Assembly (NCBI GenBank): GCA_002714465.1
Contig: PAXL01000056.1
Location: forward strand, 50,323-114,322
Source of the DNA: Gemmatimonadota bacterium
GTDB lineage: Bacteria > Latescibacterota > UBA2968
Direction: 5' to 3'
Length of the DNA stretch: 64,000 nt
A model generated the notes under the pieces. The model ran no database searches. It was not told the origin of the DNA and saw only the letters and a program-made list of their open reading frames with translations. A program made the translations under genes and the position numbers. This document shows, one piece after another, positions 52,475-61,072 of this stretch; within the stretch, counting starts at the first letter, position 1; the number at the start of each line of letters is the position of its first letter.

Positions 52475-54376
52475 CTACGCGTCCAAATGCCAATCAGGGT
52501 TCTTCATGGCCTCATACACAACACCTCCTTCCACATTCCTGGGCATCGGTGTGCCCGTGATGTAGCAGACCGTCGGCGCAACATCCACGACACGTACCTG
52601 ACCATCGAGCTTCCCAGCCCGCCGAATTCCCGCACCTGCCGCAATAAACGTCGAATGCTGTCCCGCCATCCCGAAGCTGACCGACGGCAGCTGCTTACCG
52701 TGTGCTCCGTCGAATTCGGCTCGCAACGCATAAACCACATCCCCGACCAAATCGCTCCACAGATTCACCATTTCTGCGTCTTCACGTGTCAACGCGAGTG
52801 CAAACGGACGGTAACCTGTATCCGGATCTTTGTAGTCGTATAGTGCTGCGATCAGATCCCGGCGAACCTTCTCGTAGTCGCTCTTGCTCACGATGCCACC
52901 CGGTTGCCGACCCTTCAGGTTGATAAAGATGTGCACGAGCCCAACGTTCGCCGCCTTCGTCCGGCTCCAGTCGATCTCACGGTTCCTTCCACGCCCCTTG
53001 TACTCTAGGAAGCCCGTCTCCTCAAGCACCTTCGCGATGTCGACCACCTGGTGCTCCTGACTCGTCCCACCGTGGTCGGACACAACGACGAACACAGTAT
53101 TCTTGTCCGCGATCTTGCGTAGTCGACCGATCCATCGATCGATAGACGCATACGTCCGCTGGACTCCCTCCCGACACCGCTTCAGGACGAATCGGTCGGC
53201 TCCCGAGTGCGGGTCTGCCGCACGCAGGTAAAAATGGCTCGTGTAGTCGGACGCGTGCGTCTCCGTCATCAGGAGATCCCATTTACGTGTCGACGTCAGA
53301 TACTCGGCCACGTCTGCCAACCGCTGGTGGTGGAACTCGAGTAACTCGAAATACGTATCATCATCGATCAGTCCAAGCGCATCACGCATCGGATTCTGCA
53401 GAAAATTCCCGACGTTCTCGTCGATCTCCTTGGCCACGCTCAGAGGCTTCGTATAGCCGGCGTTCGGCCAGATCTGCGGGAAGAACAGCTCGAAGGCATC
53501 TGCATTCCGTGTCAGCGTAATCAACTTCGTCCGCACATAGCCAGCCCGCTTCTTGCCGTCGATCTCGAAACGATCCAGCCACCAGTCACTCCAGTCACCC
53601 TGTCCGAGGTCAGCCACATACTTCGATGCATTCCGAGACTTGCAGATCCGCACGCGATCATATCCTGACCCCTTCGCGTAGATCAGGGCGTACCACGTCT
53701 GCGGCGTACCCTTCTTTCCCTGATTCATGTCCTTGCGGCCACGGATCAGCGGCTGGATCGTCAGCTCGACTTCCTTCATAGGCCTTTTGGACGGTGGCGC
53801 GTTCCGCCATCCTTCTGCCTCACGGATCTCGACCGGATCAAACTCACGAACCGTTTGCAGCGCACTCGGATCGAGTGTCTCCGGATCTCGTTGCGCCACC
53901 AAACGCCTCGGTGCCCACTTCCCTCCGACAAACAGATGGTATCCGGCGAGCTGATGATGGTTCGACACGCCTGGTCCCGTTCCTTCGACCTGGATCCCCT
54001 TCTTCACCGTCGGCGGCCACGACATCTCCCACTTCACAAGGATGGGAAACTTCCCAGCGCGCTCGAAGGTGTTCCATACATACTCGGATTGAGACAACTC
54101 TGTGTTGATTCCCCACTCTGTATCCGTCAATCGCTTCCCGGGCTTGTGGATATTGAAATCCATAACCCGATGCGTCCCTGGCCACGATCCTGTTGAAAGC
54201 CCAGTCCATCCGGGCGGAGTCAGTGTCGGGAATACACCAACCATCGGGCGCCAAGCGCCCTGCTTCATCAGCGCGGCGATATTCGGACAATGACCCTGAT
54301 CCGCCAAATTCTTCACGATCTCCATGCTTGCGCCGTCCATACCGACGACAATTGCACGTTTGGCTGGGCTGTTCAT
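52475..54376 (-). CDS. Alkaline-phosphatase-superfamily phosphodiesterase/nucleotide pyrophosphatase-like enzyme
   Basis: The 633-residue protein has metal-site blocks of the type I phosphodiesterase family: AIVVGMDGASMEIVKNLADQ (Asp), VFPTLTPPGWTGLSTGSWPG (Thr nucleophile region), TETHASDYTSHFYL (Asp and His), VFVVVSDHGGTSQEHQVVDI (Asp-His) and GMAGQHSTFIAAGAG (late His). A long insert occupies about 150-330. There is no signal peptide, so it is likely cytoplasmic. Substrate is unknown; relatives split phosphodiesters or sulfate/phosphonate esters. AAAGGA precedes the ATG. Confidence 0.85.
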   Translation of the reverse strand: MNSPAKRAIVVGMDGASMEIVKNLADQGHCPNIAALMKQGAWRPMVGVFPTLTPPGWTGLSTGSWPGTHRVMDFNIHKPGKRLTDTEWGINTELSQSEYVWNTFERAGKFPILVKWEMSWPPTVKKGIQVEGTGPGVSNHHQLAGYHLFVGGKWAPRRLVAQRDPETLDPSALQTVREFDPVEIREAEGWRNAPPSKRPMKEVELTIQPLIRGRKDMNQGKKGTPQTWYALIYAKGSGYDRVRICKSRNASKYVADLGQGDWSDWWLDRFEIDGKKRAGYVRTKLITLTRNADAFELFFPQIWPNAGYTKPLSVAKEIDENVGNFLQNPMRDALGLIDDDTYFELLEFHHQRLADVAEYLTSTRKWDLLMTETHASDYTSHFYLRAADPHSGADRFVLKRCREGVQRTYASIDRWIGRLRKIADKNTVFVVVSDHGGTSQEHQVVDIAKVLEETGFLEYKGRGRNREIDWSRTKAANVGLVHIFINLKGRQPGGIVSKSDYEKVRRDLIAALYDYKDPDTGYRPFALALTREDAEMVNLWSDLVGDVVYALRAEFDGAHGKQLPSVSFGMAGQHSTFIAAGAGIRRAGKLDGQVRVVDVAPTVCYITGTPMPRNVEGGVVYEAMKNPDWHLDA

Positions 54377-54399
54377 TTGAGTCCTTTCAGAGATGCTCT

Positions 54400-55716
54400 T
54401 TAGGGCGCAAGGAAGATGTATCGGCCGATGAACACGACCGCCAACACATCGATCAAGATATGGACATCGTTTCCTTTTCCGCTGAGACGTTTGACGATCG
54501 GATAGGTGACGATACCTGCGGCAACACCGTGAGCGATGCTGAACGTCAGTGGCATCACGAGTATCGTCATGAAGGCGGGTACCGCGTCGGACATGTCATC
54601 CCAATGAATGCGAGTGACCGACGACGCCATCAGAACTCCAACCACGATCAACGCTGGCGCTGTCGCAAAAACGGGGATGGCCTCGATAAGAGGTGTCAGA
54701 AACAGGGACACCAGGAACAGGACCGCAACCACAACACTCGAGAGCCCCGTGCGCGCGCCCTCTGCGATTCCCGATGCACTTTCAATGTATGTCGTCACCG
54801 GCGAGGTGCCGAAGAGCGCGCCTCCGACCGTACCCAGCGAATCCGCCAGCAGTGTCCGATTTGCCCGAGGCAGTCTGCCTTGATGATCAAGAAAACCGGA
54901 TCGCTGAGACAACCCAACAAGAGTCCCCATCGTGTCGAAAAGATCGACAAACAGGAAGGCGAACACCACGGTGATCAAGGCCGGATTGAAAGCCAGGTGG
55001 AGATTCTCAATCGCCTTGCCGAATAGGTGGTCGGGCCAGACAGGCATGCCGACAATCGCCAATGGCGCTTCGGAGACACCAACCACTATGGCCGCCGCCG
55101 TCACACCGAGCACACCTATGAGGATAGCCCCTTTGAAGCCGCGGGTCATCAGGACGGCCGTCGCGACGAGACCGACCAGCGACAGTGCCGCAGATCCTGA
55201 GTGCAGATTGCCCAGCGATACCAGCGTCGCCTCGTTGCTGACAATCACGCCTGCGTTTTTGAGCCCGATAAAGGCAATGAACAATCCGATCCCCGCTGCC
55301 GTCGCGTGCTTGAGCCCTGTCGGGACCGCGTGGATAAGCACTTCTCGGACACGCACCACCGAGAGGACCACGAACAGCAGCCCAGCGGCAAGAACAACGG
55401 AGAGCGCCAGATCCCAGCGCACCCCCATCCCCAGCACTACAGAGAAGGTGAAAAAAGCATTCAACCCCATGCCTGGTGCAAGAGCGAACGGGTAGTTTGC
55501 GCCAATCCCCATAATCAGGGTGGCGAGAGCAGCAGACAGACAGGTAGCCGCGACCAGTTCCGGGAAGAGTTCCTGCCCCATCGCCTGGGACAGGATCCCC
55601 GGGTTGACAGCGATGATATACGCCATCGTCACAAAAGTCGTTGCACCACCGATGACCTCCGCACGCACGGAAGTATCGACTTTCTCGAACTCGAAGAATC
55701 TGGCAATTGCGTTCAT
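54400..55716 (-). CDS. NCS2-family purine permease (AzgA-like)
   Basis: The 438-residue protein has about 13 hydrophobic segments. The family-specific blocks are AEVIGGATTFVTMAYIIAVN near 20-39, NYPFALAPGMGLNAFFTFSV near 75-94, AFLFVDLFDTMGTLVGLSQR and GTSPVTTYIESASGIAEGAR. These match guanine/hypoxanthine/adenine proton symporters of the AzgA subgroup. It imports nucleobases across the inner membrane. It lies downstream of the M28 peptidase (11-base gap) and upstream of the phosphodiesterase, all on the minus strand. Confidence 0.92.
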   Translation of the reverse strand: MNAIARFFEFEKVDTSVRAEVIGGATTFVTMAYIIAVNPGILSQAMGQELFPELVAATCLSAALATLIMGIGANYPFALAPGMGLNAFFTFSVVLGMGVRWDLALSVVLAAGLLFVVLSVVRVREVLIHAVPTGLKHATAAGIGLFIAFIGLKNAGVIVSNEATLVSLGNLHSGSAALSLVGLVATAVLMTRGFKGAILIGVLGVTAAAIVVGVSEAPLAIVGMPVWPDHLFGKAIENLHLAFNPALITVVFAFLFVDLFDTMGTLVGLSQRSGFLDHQGRLPRANRTLLADSLGTVGGALFGTSPVTTYIESASGIAEGARTGLSSVVVAVLFLVSLFLTPLIEAIPVFATAPALIVVGVLMASSVTRIHWDDMSDAVPAFMTILVMPLTFSIAHGVAAGIVTYPIVKRLSGKGNDVHILIDVLAVVFIGRYIFLAP

Positions 55717-55727
55717 ACTCGCTGGAC

Positions 55728-56879
55728 CTACAGGGTGCGTCCGAAGCTTTCGGAGAACAGAAGGAAATCCGAGAATCCGACTGCTCCGTCTCCGTCAAGA
55801 TCGAAGCGTTCCTCGTCAGGTTCCAGGAAATCTGAGCCGAAGACATCTGCAAAAATCAAGAAATCCGAGAAGTCGACTGTACCGCTGCCATCGAAGTCAG
55901 GTGACTGGCTCGGGAAACCTGCGATTTTAAGAGCGCCGGCCATAATAGCCCGAGTGATCTCAACCGCATAAACGATATCGACTTTATCAATCGTGTCGAA
56001 GCTCATATTGATGTGTTCGGCCGGGTTCGTAAAGAACTGAAACACGCCGATCGCCGGATATCCTCGATCCAGAAAGGACTGGTGATCCGAGCACCTGCAG
56101 CCGACAGGGGAGACCATCAATCGCCCATTCGATGTTCCATCTCGTGAGAAGACTGTTGTAAAGGTCTCTGCAGCATCGGCAAACTGCTCCGCGAGAGATA
56201 CGTTCGGGTTTGATGTATCCAGTGTAAAAGCGTTTGGGAAGACCGTCGACCGAGTCCCGATTACGTCTATCCCCATCATCAGGACAATCTCTTCCCCCGC
56301 CTCACGTGCGTCATGCGCATATGCCGAGCTCCCGATCAGCCCCAACTCCTCGGCACCGAACATCACGAAATCCACACTCATCCCGAGCGGCAGGTCCTTC
56401 ATCACCCTCGCGATCTCGAGAATGGCCGCCACACCTGAGGCATTGTCGTCCGCGCCCGGCGCGACCCCCTGACCCGACTGGGGACGATCAAGAGAAATTG
56501 AATCGTAGTGGGCACCGAGGACAATTTTCCTTTGCGGGGAGAGGATACCCGTCCGGGTCGCGACGACGTTTACCTGCGTAAGCCCAGAAAAGATGTAGTC
56601 ATTCTCGTTCGCGCGTCTGCTGATGTTCACCTCGAAGGAGTCGAGGCGGGCCGAATAACCCATGGATTCGAAACGCTCGACGATCCAAGCGACAGCTGCC
56701 CAGTTCGAATCGCTCCCCGTGAAACGCGTATCAAATGCGACCAACTGCTCCACATCCGCCATCATGGAGTCTTCGTTTATCCGGAGCAGAGCATCCCGGA
56801 TATCGTCATCAGACGCCTGGACGGGCGATACCGCCAGGGCCAAAAACGAATACGCCATATAATATTTAATAACAGCCAC
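55728..56879 (-). CDS. Secreted M28 aminopeptidase with dockerin-like C-terminal repeats
   Basis: A signal peptide (YYMAYSFLALAVSPVQA) precedes an M28 zinc-peptidase domain: LGAHYDSISL (His, Asp), GADDNASGVAAILEIARVM (Asp), FGAEELGLIGSSAYA (Glu-Glu), and TNPAEHINMSFDTIDK (His). GVAPGADDNASG is a very characteristic block. The last ~55 residues contain two dockerin-like calcium repeats, DFDGSGTVDFSDFLIFADVF and DLDGDGAVGFSDFLLFSESF. In FCB-group genomes such tails occur on many secreted proteins. It likely trims peptides outside the cell. Start is GTG 56879 or ATG 56858. Confidence 0.9.
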   Translation of the reverse strand: MAVIKYYMAYSFLALAVSPVQASDDDIRDALLRINEDSMMADVEQLVAFDTRFTGSDSNWAAVAWIVERFESMGYSARLDSFEVNISRRANENDYIFSGLTQVNVVATRTGILSPQRKIVLGAHYDSISLDRPQSGQGVAPGADDNASGVAAILEIARVMKDLPLGMSVDFVMFGAEELGLIGSSAYAHDAREAGEEIVLMMGIDVIGTRSTVFPNAFTLDTSNPNVSLAEQFADAAETFTTVFSRDGTSNGRLMVSPVGCRCSDHQSFLDRGYPAIGVFQFFTNPAEHINMSFDTIDKVDIVYAVEITRAIMAGALKIAGFPSQSPDFDGSGTVDFSDFLIFADVFGSDFLEPDEERFDLDGDGAVGFSDFLLFSESFGRTL

Positions 56880-57189
56880 TTACATCACAAATAAAGTGTA
56901 GAAAAAGAGCTCAACCATCCCCGAATACCGCTGATACCACAGATGAGAGCATTGCCATCAAATCGGAGGAGCCAATGGGTAGAGGATTCTTGTTCTGAGC
57001 GATCAGGATGTTGTCCATCAAGGGGATATTTTGTCTGGTTATCGCGCTGAATCAGCTTGCCCCACCGCAATGTCCCTCAAACGTTCGACAGATGTCGCGG
57101 ATGAAATTCTGGTGGAGACACCATAGGAGTGTCTCCTCTTTGTTATGTATTCCAGGCAGCAGCGGTCTCTTCGAAATCGAGTATGTAGT
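56880..57189. other. Gene-free stretch with an orphan hairpin
   Basis: GGAGACAC (57114-57121) and GTGTCTCC (57129-57136) form an 8-bp stem followed on the plus strand by TCTTTGTT, like a terminator, but no plus-strand gene precedes it. No protein family was recognised. Confidence 0.35.
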
Positions 57190-57560
57190 CTGCTTCGTTT
57201 AATTGCGCGTAAAAGGCGATCGTCCGCGCGTAGGATTACAGCATACGCCAGAACGGCCAACCACAGCGGCAGGAATTCCGTCTGCTGTTAGGCCACATAC
57301 GAAATCGACCCATAGGTAAAGTGACTGAGCGCCCTGAACACCTGACTCGGCAACACGCGGTCGGCGACCCATCCGGCTATCACCAGCAAGATCAGCGATC
57401 CGAAAGCGGTGGTGCCAACGACATAGCTGATCTCCTTGCCCAAGAAGCCGAGATCGGCTAGATGCCCTGCTATCAGCACCACCCATGATCCCCAGACGGC
57501 AAACTGGATGAACATCATTATCGACAGTCGGGCGTAGGCTGCGCTCGACACATTTGTCAT
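57190..57560 (-). pseudogene. Relic of a nucleoside-type MFS transporter
   Basis: The 90-codon frame from 57560 gives the first two or three transmembrane helices of a nucleoside:H+ symporter-like MFS protein: ARLSIMMFIQFAVWGSWVVL, GHLADLGFLGKEISYVVGTT and AGWVADRVLPSQVFRALSH. A TAA follows (57288-57290), then the same frame continues with QQTEFLPLWLAVLAYAVI, which is the next helix, before similarity is lost. Full transporters have ~400 residues. Confidence 0.65.
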
Positions 57561-57747
57561 AGGTGTGTCACCGCGATCTTCTGGCGAAACGCGTTCTAAA
57601 CACTAACAAATATGGAACTTACAGTAACCTTCTCCCGTTCACATGTCAACAGACCGAAATGGCTTTCGCTTGCCAGTGTATGTGCGCTGCATTAGATTCC
57701 TCGCTACAAAGGAAGAAGTATTGAACCCTTTGTAATTTGGGTTTCTG

Positions 57748-58551
57748 ATGAACGAAGATATCGGACAGATACTGGAGAATTGGCCATTCGACCCGGAGAA
57801 CAGCATCCGGAAAGTCATCGATTCTTCGGGTGTCGAGAAGATCCAGGTCCGAGTCGATCAAGGCGCGTTTCAGGGTGTGCTGCAGATGAACCTAGATGGC
57901 CGCCCCGACGGCCGGCGCCCGCACAATTCGGACTTCGCCTTCGACCACTACCGCGAGTCGCAGCAAAACGTCTTGGAGACGGAAGGCTCTCTCGACGAGT
58001 TTCAGTTGAGCGAGGAGGAGTGCCAAGAGCTCTTCGACGAGTGTCGGCGGATCTACGAACGCTACGTCTTTCTCCTACAAATCCAGGACTACGACCGAGT
58101 GATCCGGGACACCGAGCAGAACATGGAACTCTTTCGCTTCGTCAACACGTATGCGGAGCGGAATGAAGACCAGAATAACCTCGAGAAGTGGTGGCCTTAC
58201 ATCATCCGGATACACGGCGTCGCACGGGTTATGGTCGCCATGCAGAATGATGATTTCGAAACTGCTAACGAAATTATCGACGACGCGCGTGACAAGATCA
58301 AGGCGCTCGACAAGTTTGACGCCGAGGAGTTCCGCATCGAGAAGCGTCGGTCCATACAGGCTTTGGACGACCTCGAGCAAGAGCTGCTGAGCAAGCGACC
58401 GCTCAACCTGATCGATCGACTCAAGAAAGAGCTCGGTGATGCGATCGACCAAGAAGCATTCGAGAAGGCAGCAAAACTCCGGGATCGTATCCGTGAGCTC
58501 GAGGAGCTGAGCGTCGGAGACGCTGACGATTTCAACCCTGGCGAGGACTGA
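57748..58551 (+). CDS. UVR-motif (UvrB/UvrC motif) coiled-coil protein
   Basis: The 267-residue protein is acidic and helical. Its C-terminus carries a UVR motif, RLKKELGDAIDQEAFEKAAK then LRDRIRELE, the helical hairpin with which UvrB and UvrC contact each other and which also occurs in McsA and other proteins. The N-terminal third has VRVDQGAFQGVLQMNLDGRP; the middle (90-190) reads as TPR-like or helical (YERYVFLLQIQDYDRVIRDT). A role in nucleotide-excision repair is not implied by this motif alone. Confidence 0.65.
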   Translation: MNEDIGQILENWPFDPENSIRKVIDSSGVEKIQVRVDQGAFQGVLQMNLDGRPDGRRPHNSDFAFDHYRESQQNVLETEGSLDEFQLSEEECQELFDECRRIYERYVFLLQIQDYDRVIRDTEQNMELFRFVNTYAERNEDQNNLEKWWPYIIRIHGVARVMVAMQNDDFETANEIIDDARDKIKALDKFDAEEFRIEKRRSIQALDDLEQELLSKRPLNLIDRLKKELGDAIDQEAFEKAAKLRDRIRELEELSVGDADDFNPGED

Positions 58552-59209
58552 AATACGCTTGACTCTTACCAGCCCGCGTCCTAGTGTTCAAACACTGATC
58601 GTTAACGATTGTAATGTGCTCCCTAACTTGAAGTCGAAACTAGACATGAGCCCTCGAACGACCAAACTCTCTAAGCGAATCGATTTACGACTCGTACGTC
58701 TCGTAACTGTAACCGGACGGCGGTGGGCACGTCGGTAGACGCTTCCAAAGGGCGTTGCCTCGATGACCCGCTGCCGAGCGTTGCTCGCAGCGGGATTTTT
58801 GTTTTGGTAAGTAGTTACTACTTGATTTCAGGCGTTTGATAGGTCCCTTGTGATCAAGTCAGTCAGCAGTTCGAACAGTCGCGATCTCTGCAGTTGAACC
58901 GGAATTCAGTTACCTTCAGTTGCAGCGGAAGATGGCTTCGGGGTATGCCTAAGTAATTGATAGAGCCTGTTCGCTGCAATCCATAGTCCGGACAGCGTCG
59001 CTTACCACACCATCGAGCTGCACGGAAATGACCCTCACCTTCCGTGCAATTGGTTCACAATGAAACGGGGTTTGGTATTTGCAGTATCCCAGCATGACCA
59101 GATACCACTACTCAGCTACTTTTTTTGAACTGACTGATTAGACCCTCACGGGGCGTGAGGCCCCCCACCCGAGCACAGGTGTGCGCGGGAAATGCAAGGA
59201 GATGAGAGG
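58552..59209. other. Long leader/gap upstream of ilvB with several hairpins
   Basis: No gene seen. On the plus strand there are a full terminator at 58767-58800, GCACGGAA (59020-59027)/TTCCGTGC (59040-59047), and CCTCACG/CGTGAGG at 59144-59160 just before the ilvB ribosome-binding site. The G+C-rich 58708-58766 region could also be structured RNA. No riboswitch class was identified and no leader peptide rich in Ile/Leu/Val was found. Confidence 0.4.
58767..58800 (+). terminator. Intrinsic terminator upstream of ilvB
   Basis: CCCGCTG (58767-58773) and CAGCGGG (58788-58794) with an inner CGAGC/GCTCG stem, followed by TTTTTGTTTT. It may end the UVR-motif gene transcript, or act as an attenuator for ilvB. 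Confidence 0.8.
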
Positions 59210-60991
59210 ATGGCTACAGCGGAGACGATGACCGATGGGAACGGGTATACCGGTATACGGGACAAAACGAAGGAGATGAACGGCGCCGATATCCTGATTG
59301 CGTCAGTCGTGCGAGAGGGCGTCAACGTCGTTTTCGGATACCCTGGTGGCGCAAGCATGGAGATCCACCAAGCAATCACACGCTCGAAACTTCGTAACGT
59401 GCTCTGCCGTCACGAACAGGGTGAGATCTTCGCCGCGGAGGGATATGCCAAATCAAGCGGCAGGGTCGGTGTCTGCGTCGCCACTTCCGGTCCCGGTGCG
59501 ACAAATCTCGTGACGGGTTTGGCCGACGCAAAGATGGACTCCGTACCGCTCGTCGCCATCACCGGTCAGGTGCCAAGTGGAAATATAGGGCGAGACGCCT
59601 TCCAAGAAACACCGATCATCGAGATTACCCGACAGATCACGAAACACAACTACCTGATCGAGCGAATCGAGGACATTCCTAGGATCGTCAAGGAGGCCTT
59701 CTACCTCGCATCGAGCGGGAGACCAGGTCCAGTCCTGATCGACATCCCGAAGGACCTTCAACAGGCCTGTGCTGTCCCGGACTTCCCGGAGAAAATCGAA
59801 ATCACGAGTTACACCCCTACGATCCAAGCGCCCCAAGACGAGCTCCAGAGAGTCGCCGGCCTGATCAGAAACAGCACCAAACCGATCGTGTATTCGGGCG
59901 GTGGAATCATCACGGGCGAAGCTTCGGGTGAGTTGAGAGAGTTTGTCGAGAAAACACAGATCCCCGTGGCGCAGACACTCATGGGACTCGGTGCATTCCC
60001 CGAAACAGATCCGCTCTCGCTCCAGATGCTCGGCATGCACGGGTCGGTCTACGCCAACTACGCCGTCAACCACGCAGACCTGCTTCTGGCTTTCGGTGTT
60101 CGATTCGACGACCGCGTGACGGGGAAACTAGAAGAGTTCGCAAAACACGGGCAGATCGTTCACATCGACATCGATCCGTCCGAGCTCAACAAGAACAAAG
60201 AGGCACATCTTCCAATCGAGAGCGACATTAGGTATGCACTGCAGGAACTGAACGGTATCGTCGAGCCCAGCGACTACACGGCCTGGCGAGATGAGATCCA
60301 GGCCTGGAAGGAGAAGCATCCTTTCAGCTACCAGGATCTGGACGATGCCATCCTCCCGCAGTATGCAATCGACCTGCTCTACAAGAAGACGGACGGCAAG
60401 GCGATCGTCTCGACGGGTGTGGGCCAGCATCAGATGTGGGCCGCGCAGTTCTACCAGTTCGACAAGCCTCGCAACTGGCTCACGAGCGGCGGCCTCGGCG
60501 CAATGGGCTTCGGTCTACCCTCGGCGATAGGCGCCGCGCTCGCGCGCCCCGATGAGCTCGTAATCGACATCGATGGCGACGGTTCTTTTGTGATGAACAT
60601 CCAAGAGCTCGCGACACTCCACGCAGAGAGCATCCCGGTCAAAATAATCGTCCTCAACAACCAGCATCTCGGGATGGTCGTTCAGTGGGAAGATCGCTTC
60701 TACAAGGGGAACCGAGCGCATACCTACATCGGCGACCCCGAAGCGTCCGGTGCGCCCACCGATATGAAGGTGCCTCCGGGACACCTGATGTTCCCCGACT
60801 TCGTCACGATCGCTCAGGGGTTCAAGGTCCCCGCCGAACGCGTCGAGCACAAACAGGATCTAGACGCCGCTCTTCAGCGGATGATCGACGCGGATGGACC
60901 ATATTTGCTCGATGTGGTCACACCCTACCAAGAACACGTGCTGCCGATGATACCGTCGGGGATGACCTTCGACGACATCATCACCGAGTAG
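59210..60991 (+). CDS. ilvB: Acetolactate synthase large subunit
   Basis: This ThDP-dependent enzyme condenses pyruvate (with pyruvate or 2-oxobutyrate) in valine, leucine and isoleucine synthesis. Evidence: [28 protein letters not shown] at the start, catalytic Glu69 in [30 protein letters not shown]-domain [20 protein letters not shown], and the ThDP motif [20 protein letters not shown] with NN. Length is 593 residues. ATG 59210 is used because AAGGAG lies eight bases upstream; the ATG at 59192 lacks one. No ilvN small subunit is adjacent, which is unusual. Confidence 0.93.
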   Translation: MATAETMTDGNGYTGIRDKTKEMNGADILIASVVREGVNVVFGYPGGASMEIHQAITRSKLRNVLCRHEQGEIFAAEGYAKSSGRVGVCVATSGPGATNLVTGLADAKMDSVPLVAITGQVPSGNIGRDAFQETPIIEITRQITKHNYLIERIEDIPRIVKEAFYLASSGRPGPVLIDIPKDLQQACAVPDFPEKIEITSYTPTIQAPQDELQRVAGLIRNSTKPIVYSGGGIITGEASGELREFVEKTQIPVAQTLMGLGAFPETDPLSLQMLGMHGSVYANYAVNHADLLLAFGVRFDDRVTGKLEEFAKHGQIVHIDIDPSELNKNKEAHLPIESDIRYALQELNGIVEPSDYTAWRDEIQAWKEKHPFSYQDLDDAILPQYAIDLLYKKTDGKAIVSTGVGQHQMWAAQFYQFDKPRNWLTSGGLGAMGFGLPSAIGAALARPDELVIDIDGDGSFVMNIQELATLHAESIPVKIIVLNNQHLGMVVQWEDRFYKGNRAHTYIGDPEASGAPTDMKVPPGHLMFPDFVTIAQGFKVPAERVEHKQDLDAALQRMIDADGPYLLDVVTPYQEHVLPMIPSGMTFDDIITE

Positions 60992-61009
60992 CCGGCCTCT
61001 CAGCCCTGA

Positions 61010-61056
61010 AAACACAAAGAGCGCGGCACCTACGTGGAGCCGCGCTCTTTGTGTTT
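61010..61056. terminator. Bidirectional intrinsic terminator
   Basis: A perfect 18-bp stem (61010-61027 with 61039-61056) between converging ilvB and the GT2/TPR gene, T-rich on both strands. Confidence 0.9.
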
Positions 61057-61072
61057 CGCTTGCTGATTCCTG

